DNA of 63,358 nucleotides from Gammaproteobacteria bacterium (GTDB lineage: Bacteria; Pseudomonadota; Gammaproteobacteria; Pseudomonadales; Pseudohongiellaceae): NCBI GenBank assembly GCA_009922595.1, contig RFVC01000010.1:1-63358 (forward strand). The letters run 5' to 3'. Made by a program: the position numbers and the translations under genes. Numbering within the stretch: position 1 is the first letter of the stretch; the number at the start of each line of letters is the position of its first letter. A model generated the notes under the pieces. The model saw only the letters and a list, made by a program, of their open reading frames with translations. It was not told the DNA's origin and searched no databases. Below are positions 59,961 through 63,358 of this stretch, one piece after another.

Positions 59961-61466
59961 ATGTCCGAAGTTCGTACCCGTATTGCGCCGTCACCCACCG
60001 GGGATCCCCACGTCGGAACCGCTTACATCGCGCTGTTTAATATGTGCTTTGCCCGCCAGATGGGCGGTAAGTTCATCCTGCGCATTGAAGATACCGATCA
60101 GTCCCGCAGTACACGTCAGTCCGAGCAGGACATCCTGGACTCACTACGCTGGCTGCACCTGGATTGGGATGAGGGCCCTGATAAGGGCGGTGATTTTGGT
60201 CCTTACCGCCAGAGTGAAAGAACGGCAATATACAAGGAGCACGTGGATAAGCTACTGGAAGACGGCCATGCCTTCCACTGTTTCTGTCCCGAGGAGCGCC
60301 TCACCGAGCTGCGAAAGGAACAGCAGGCTAACAAGCTGCAGCCTGGGTACGACGGCCACTGCCTGAACCTGAGCCAGGGTGAGATTGATTTCCACCTGAA
60401 CGAGAAAACGCCTCATGTCATTCGCATGAAGGTTCCGCGGGAAGGGGTTTGCATCGTGCCGGACATGCTGCGCGGCAATATCGAGATCGAGTGGCAGCAG
60501 GTGGACATGCAGGTGCTGATGAAATCAGACGGTATGCCGACCTATCATCTGGCCAACGTGGTAGATGACCACCTGATGCAGATTACCCATGTCATGCGAG
60601 GCGAGGAGTGGATAAATTCCGCTCCCAAGCATCTGAAACTGTACGAGTACTTCGGCTGGCAAGCGCCCGTGTTGATTCACATGCCGCTGCTGCGTAATGC
60701 GGACAAGAGCAAGCTAAGCAAGCGCAAGAATCCGACCAGCATCGGCTACTACCAGAAAATGGGCTACCTGAGCGAAGCGGTGGTCAATTACCTGGGCATG
60801 ATGGGCTGGTCCATGCCCCATCTAGAGGGCGAGGAAAGCCAGGAAATGTTCTCGGTCAGCGAGATGATCGAGCACTTTGACATCAACCGCGTTTCCCTGG
60901 GCGGCCCAGTCTTTGATACGAAGAAACTGGACTGGCTAAACGGCCGCTACCTGCGGGAAAAAGTCTCGGACATCGAGTTTGCCCACCGGTTTACCGACTG
61001 GGCCTTTAATGGCGAAACTATCCACCAGATTGTGCCACTCATCAAGCAAAGGGTAGAGCGCTTTTCTGATGTTGCCCCACTGGCCGGTTTCTTTATCAGC
61101 GGTATGCCGCCTATTACAGAGGCGGATTTTGAGCACAAAGTGGTCAACCAGGAGAGTGCATTGAAAATCCTTCAGTTCATCGCCTGGGCGATTGAAACCC
61201 TGCCGCAATGGCACCGAGACCGCATCGAAAAACTGCTAATGGATCTGGCAGGACAGATGGAATTCAAGATTCGTGACTTCCTGTTTCCCTTATTTATCGC
61301 CATTGCCGGTACCTCTGTATCGACCTCTGTCATCGATTCTATGGCCGTGATCGGCAAGGACATGACCCGCGCCCGGCTGCGCCATGCAATTGAGGTGCTG
61401 GGTGGCGTATCAAAAAAAGGGGCCAAGAAACTGGAAAGCGAGTTCAGGGGCGTCACCCTGAATTAA
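59961..61466 (+). CDS. gltX: Glutamyl-tRNA synthetase
   Basis: A 501-residue class I synthetase. The HIGH-equivalent is [18 protein letters not shown] and the KMSKS-equivalent [11 protein letters not shown] near residue 250. A cysteine-containing SWIM-like insert ([13 protein letters not shown] ... DGHC) is present. The sequence is of the Pseudomonas GltX type. The next genes are tRNA-Ala and its own substrate tRNA-Glu. Confidence 0.97.
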   Translation: MSEVRTRIAPSPTGDPHVGTAYIALFNMCFARQMGGKFILRIEDTDQSRSTRQSEQDILDSLRWLHLDWDEGPDKGGDFGPYRQSERTAIYKEHVDKLLEDGHAFHCFCPEERLTELRKEQQANKLQPGYDGHCLNLSQGEIDFHLNEKTPHVIRMKVPREGVCIVPDMLRGNIEIEWQQVDMQVLMKSDGMPTYHLANVVDDHLMQITHVMRGEEWINSAPKHLKLYEYFGWQAPVLIHMPLLRNADKSKLSKRKNPTSIGYYQKMGYLSEAVVNYLGMMGWSMPHLEGEESQEMFSVSEMIEHFDINRVSLGGPVFDTKKLDWLNGRYLREKVSDIEFAHRFTDWAFNGETIHQIVPLIKQRVERFSDVAPLAGFFISGMPPITEADFEHKVVNQESALKILQFIAWAIETLPQWHRDRIEKLLMDLAGQMEFKIRDFLFPLFIAIAGTSVSTSVIDSMAVIGKDMTRARLRHAIEVLGGVSKKGAKKLESEFRGVTLN

Positions 61467-61501
61467 GAAGGGTGCGCAAGCCCGCGAAACTATTGAAATT
61501 G

Positions 61502-61530
61502 TTGACAGGGAAGGGGTGCATCCCTACAAT
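61502..61530 (+). promoter_or_regulatory. Strong sigma-70 promoter with GC-rich discriminator, tRNA operon
   Basis: TTGACA (61502-61507), a 17-bp spacer and TACAAT (61525-61530), followed by GCGCGTC. The GC-rich discriminator is typical of stringently controlled stable-RNA promoters. About 100 bp of leader precede the first tRNA. Confidence 0.8.
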
Positions 61531-61637
61531 GCGCGTCTTTGCTAGATCAGAGACTTTCTGGCAGCAAAAGCAGGACAACGCTAGAAAAATTTCAACAGAG
61601 ATTTCCTACCCATTCCTGCTTGTTATGAGTGAAAAGC

Positions 61638-61713
61638 GGGGCCATAGCTCAGCTGGGAGAGCGCAACGCTGGCAGCGTTGAGGTCAGGAGTTCGATCCTC
61701 CTTGGCTCCACCA
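61638..61713 (+). tRNA. tRNA-Ala (anticodon GGC)
   Basis: A 76-nt cloverleaf. The acceptor GGGGCCA pairs with TGGCTCC (one G-U), the anticodon loop is CTGGCAG (anticodon GGC), the T arm is GGAGTTCGATCCTCC and CCA is encoded. Confidence 0.96.
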
Positions 61714-61784
61714 CTCAAACTTTTTAGCTTCAAGCCGCATGCCTTAAGCGAAGGGCATTAGGTAAGAGTGAAAAAGAAGAACAA

Positions 61785-61860
<76 letters not shown>

Positions 61861-61865
61861 AACAT

Positions 61866-61900
61866 AAAAAACCCTCGCCGCATAGCGGCGAGGGTTTTTT
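61866..61900 (+). terminator. Intrinsic terminator of the tRNA operon
   Basis: CCCTCGCCG and CGGCGAGGG form the stem, flanked by A- and T-runs, six bases after tRNA-Glu. Confidence 0.95.
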
Positions 61901-62357
61901 ATGGAACGAAATTCCCTTTTGTAACTTTGATAACGCCTCGAGTTCGAGAGGCGATCATTCTGTTATAGGCAAGCATCAATTGTTATGGTCAAGAATGTAA
62001 TTGATAGCGCCTGATTATGCCAGCACGCGAGGGAGGTGGCAGGCTTTGCCCACTAAGGACCATGGAGACAGCAACTCTGAAAACGCCAGAAAATAAAACG
62101 CAAACAGCGCGATGGCAAACGCAGAAGCCGGTGGGTGAAGGATTCGCAGCTACCCAATAATTGGTGAACTTCTTGAGGAAAAACACTGATTTCATTGACT
62201 TTTGGCCAAAACAGGCCTACTGTGGCGATGTGCAATCGCTAATTTAACGTTTGACTACTTGATCGTTGCAAGTCTTTTCTTTCTAGGTCCTGTAAGGCTC
62301 AAATTCTATAGTTAGTTTTGCGTAACAGAGTTTTTAATTTCGATACAGGTATTACCA
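61901..62357. other. Intergenic region upstream of the cold-shock gene
   Basis: A 457-bp gap with no gene. A hairpin CGCCTC/GAGGCG lies at 61934-61953. The downstream part should hold the promoter and the long leader usual for cold-shock genes; no confident -10/-35 pair was fixed. Confidence 0.45.
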
Positions 62358-62567
62358 ATGAGTGAGAAAGTAAAAGGCACCGTTAAGTGGTTTAACGAAA
62401 GTAAGGGTTATGGCTTTATAGCACCGGAATCTGGCAAGGACGTGTTTGCACACTTCAGCGCTATACAGGGTGACGGTTTCAGGACCCTGACTGAGGGTCA
62501 GCAGGTTGAGTTCATTATCACAGAAGGTGAGAAGGGACCCCAGGCTGAGCAGATCACGCCACTTTAA
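62358..62567 (+). CDS. CspA-family cold-shock protein
   Basis: A 69-residue single cold-shock domain with RNP1 KGYGFI and RNP2 [10 protein letters not shown], starting [19 protein letters not shown]. It binds single-stranded nucleic acid, probably as an RNA chaperone. Its own terminator follows, so it is a single-gene transcript. Confidence 0.96.
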   Translation: MSEKVKGTVKWFNESKGYGFIAPESGKDVFAHFSAIQGDGFRTLTEGQQVEFIITEGEKGPQAEQITPL

Positions 62568-62587
62568 GCTGTCTTAAAAAAGTTTTT

Positions 62588-62614
62588 AAAAAGCGGGCAT
62601 TTGTCCGCTTTTTT
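62588..62614 (+). terminator. Intrinsic terminator of the cold-shock gene
   Basis: AAAAAGCGG pairs with CCGCTTTTT followed by more T. Confidence 0.88.
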
Positions 62615-62780
62615 TATGCCTGTTCTAGTACGGCGTCAATGCAAAGCGCGCAAAGCTGGATAGCGGGCCTCAGGCTGGCTGATCGCAGATGAGTTGGATT
62701 AACCCGCTGATTATCATAAATTTCATATATCCGTTACTTCGAATTTATTCTTGTTAAAGATTTATAGCAACCTTGCATAC

Positions 62781-62806
62781 AAAAAAGCCCCTGCGGTAGG
62801 GGCTTT
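62781..62806 (-). terminator. Intrinsic terminator of gltA
   Basis: AAAGCCCCT and AGGGGCTTT pair around GCGGT; on the minus strand the stem is followed by six T. It lies just after the gltA stop. Confidence 0.85.
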
Positions 62807-62815
62807 ATTAAGCGC

Positions 62816-63358
62816 TTAATCCGGGTAATCCCGTTGGGTAGGTCCCGTGTACAGCTGACGGGGTCGGCCAATCTTGAATGGGTTGGAAATCATCTCATGC
62901 CAGTGCGCAACCCAGCCTGGTGTTCTGCCGGTGGCAAATATTACGGTGAATAAGTTGGTGGGAATGCCGATCGCTTTGAGGATGATGCCAGAGTAAAAGT
63001 CGACATTGGGATAGAGGTTGCGCTGAATGAAGTAGTCATCCTCGAGCGCTATTCGCTCTAGTTCCTTGGCGATGGGTAACAGCGGCTCGTTGTCCATACC
63101 AAGCTCCTCAAGCACATTGTTAGCGGCATCGCGGAGCACGTGGGCACGTGGATCGAAATTTTTATAGACACGGTGACCGAAGCCCATGAGCTTAACGGGA
63201 TCATTCTTATCTTTAACGCGCTTGATGTAATCGGGAATATTTTTCACGTCACCTATTTCGTTCAGCATTTTTAGCACGGCCTCGTTGGCGCCGCCATGTG
63301 AGGGTCCCCATAGTGCTGTGATGCCTGAGGAAATGCAGGCATAGGGGTTCGCGCCAGT
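62816..63358 (-). CDS. gltA: Citrate synthase, C-terminal part (5' end outside window)
   Basis: The last 180 residues of type II citrate synthase, which condenses oxaloacetate and acetyl-CoA. Catalytic residues are visible: the histidines in [14 protein letters not shown] and [15 protein letters not shown], and the aspartate in [25 protein letters not shown] and RPRQLYTG close the protein as usual. The N-terminal regulatory part lies beyond 63358. Confidence 0.97.
   Translation of the reverse strand, partial: TGANPYACISSGITALWGPSHGGANEAVLKMLNEIGDVKNIPDYIKRVKDKNDPVKLMGFGHRVYKNFDPRAHVLRDAANNVLEELGMDNEPLLPIAKELERIALEDDYFIQRNLYPNVDFYSGIILKAIGIPTNLFTVIFATGRTPGWVAHWHEMISNPFKIGRPRQLYTGPTQRDYPD

Noticed and set aside
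61713-61784. tRNA 3' ends as a possible integration (att) site
   Set aside because: No duplicate of a tRNA 3' end, integrase or foreign gene was seen nearby.
61934-61953. Hairpin CGCCTC/GAGGCG after the tRNA terminator
   Set aside because: Short, no T-run and no adjacent gene it could clearly regulate; kept only as a note in the intergenic entry.

Overview
The window is a chromosomal stretch of a gammaproteobacterium. The evidence is the gene set and order: cspD-clpS-clpA-infA-bpt-aat-trxB-ftsK-lolA-rarA-crcB-serS-cysG, nudJ-mnmA-hflD-purB, ffs-dnaX-ybaB-recR, a Pseudomonas-type gltX followed by tRNA-Ala and tRNA-Glu, and an RssB/RssC pair. Base composition is near 50% G+C. A TonB-dependent receptor, DUF1592 and DUF6152 proteins and aromatic-acid type enzymes suggest a free-living, probably marine heterotroph of the Pseudomonas/Cellvibrio side of the class. 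The genus cannot be named from sequence alone.

Positions 1-20000 are accessory and metabolic. A core MetE-type methyltransferase (cut by the window edge) is divergent from a LeuA/homocitrate-synthase-like enzyme. Then come a secreted DUF1592-type haem protein, WrbA and an alpha/beta hydrolase. Positions 6.4-12.4 kb hold a same-strand run: TonB-dependent receptor, VOC enzyme, a small exported protein, and three exported proteins in which a DUF6152 domain and a second domain occur once fused and once as two adjacent separate genes. It is followed by malonyl-CoA decarboxylase, an FAH-family hydrolase, an AmpG-like permease, a double cupin, an exported amidohydrolase, a 53-residue membrane protein, a hydroxycinnamoyl-CoA hydratase-lyase and another DUF6152 protein. 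Together these look like uptake and CoA-dependent breakdown of small organic (possibly aromatic) acids; that reading is inference.

Positions 20-43 kb are mostly housekeeping: SRP RNA, dnaX (with an A9 run that could direct tau/gamma production), ybaB, recR, rnd, ycgL, ycgN, a decayed pspF C-terminus, hrpA, mlaA, rssB-rssC, terB, dusA, yceI, a DUF1932 dehydrogenase, roxA, purB, hflD, mnmA, nudJ, moaCDE and rluE. A vapBC toxin-antitoxin module sits on the opposite strand between purB and hflD, which are otherwise neighbours in one operon.

Positions 43.5-57.7 kb hold the conserved cspD-to-cysG block, including a full bacterial N-end-rule set (ClpS, ClpA, Bpt, Aat). Positions 57.7-63.4 kb hold a frameshifted VOC pseudogene, a GNAT acetyltransferase, a second alpha/beta hydrolase, arfB, gltX, the two tRNAs behind a strong promoter with a GC-rich discriminator, a cold-shock gene and the C-terminal part of citrate synthase. 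No CRISPR array, insertion sequence, rRNA or prophage was seen.
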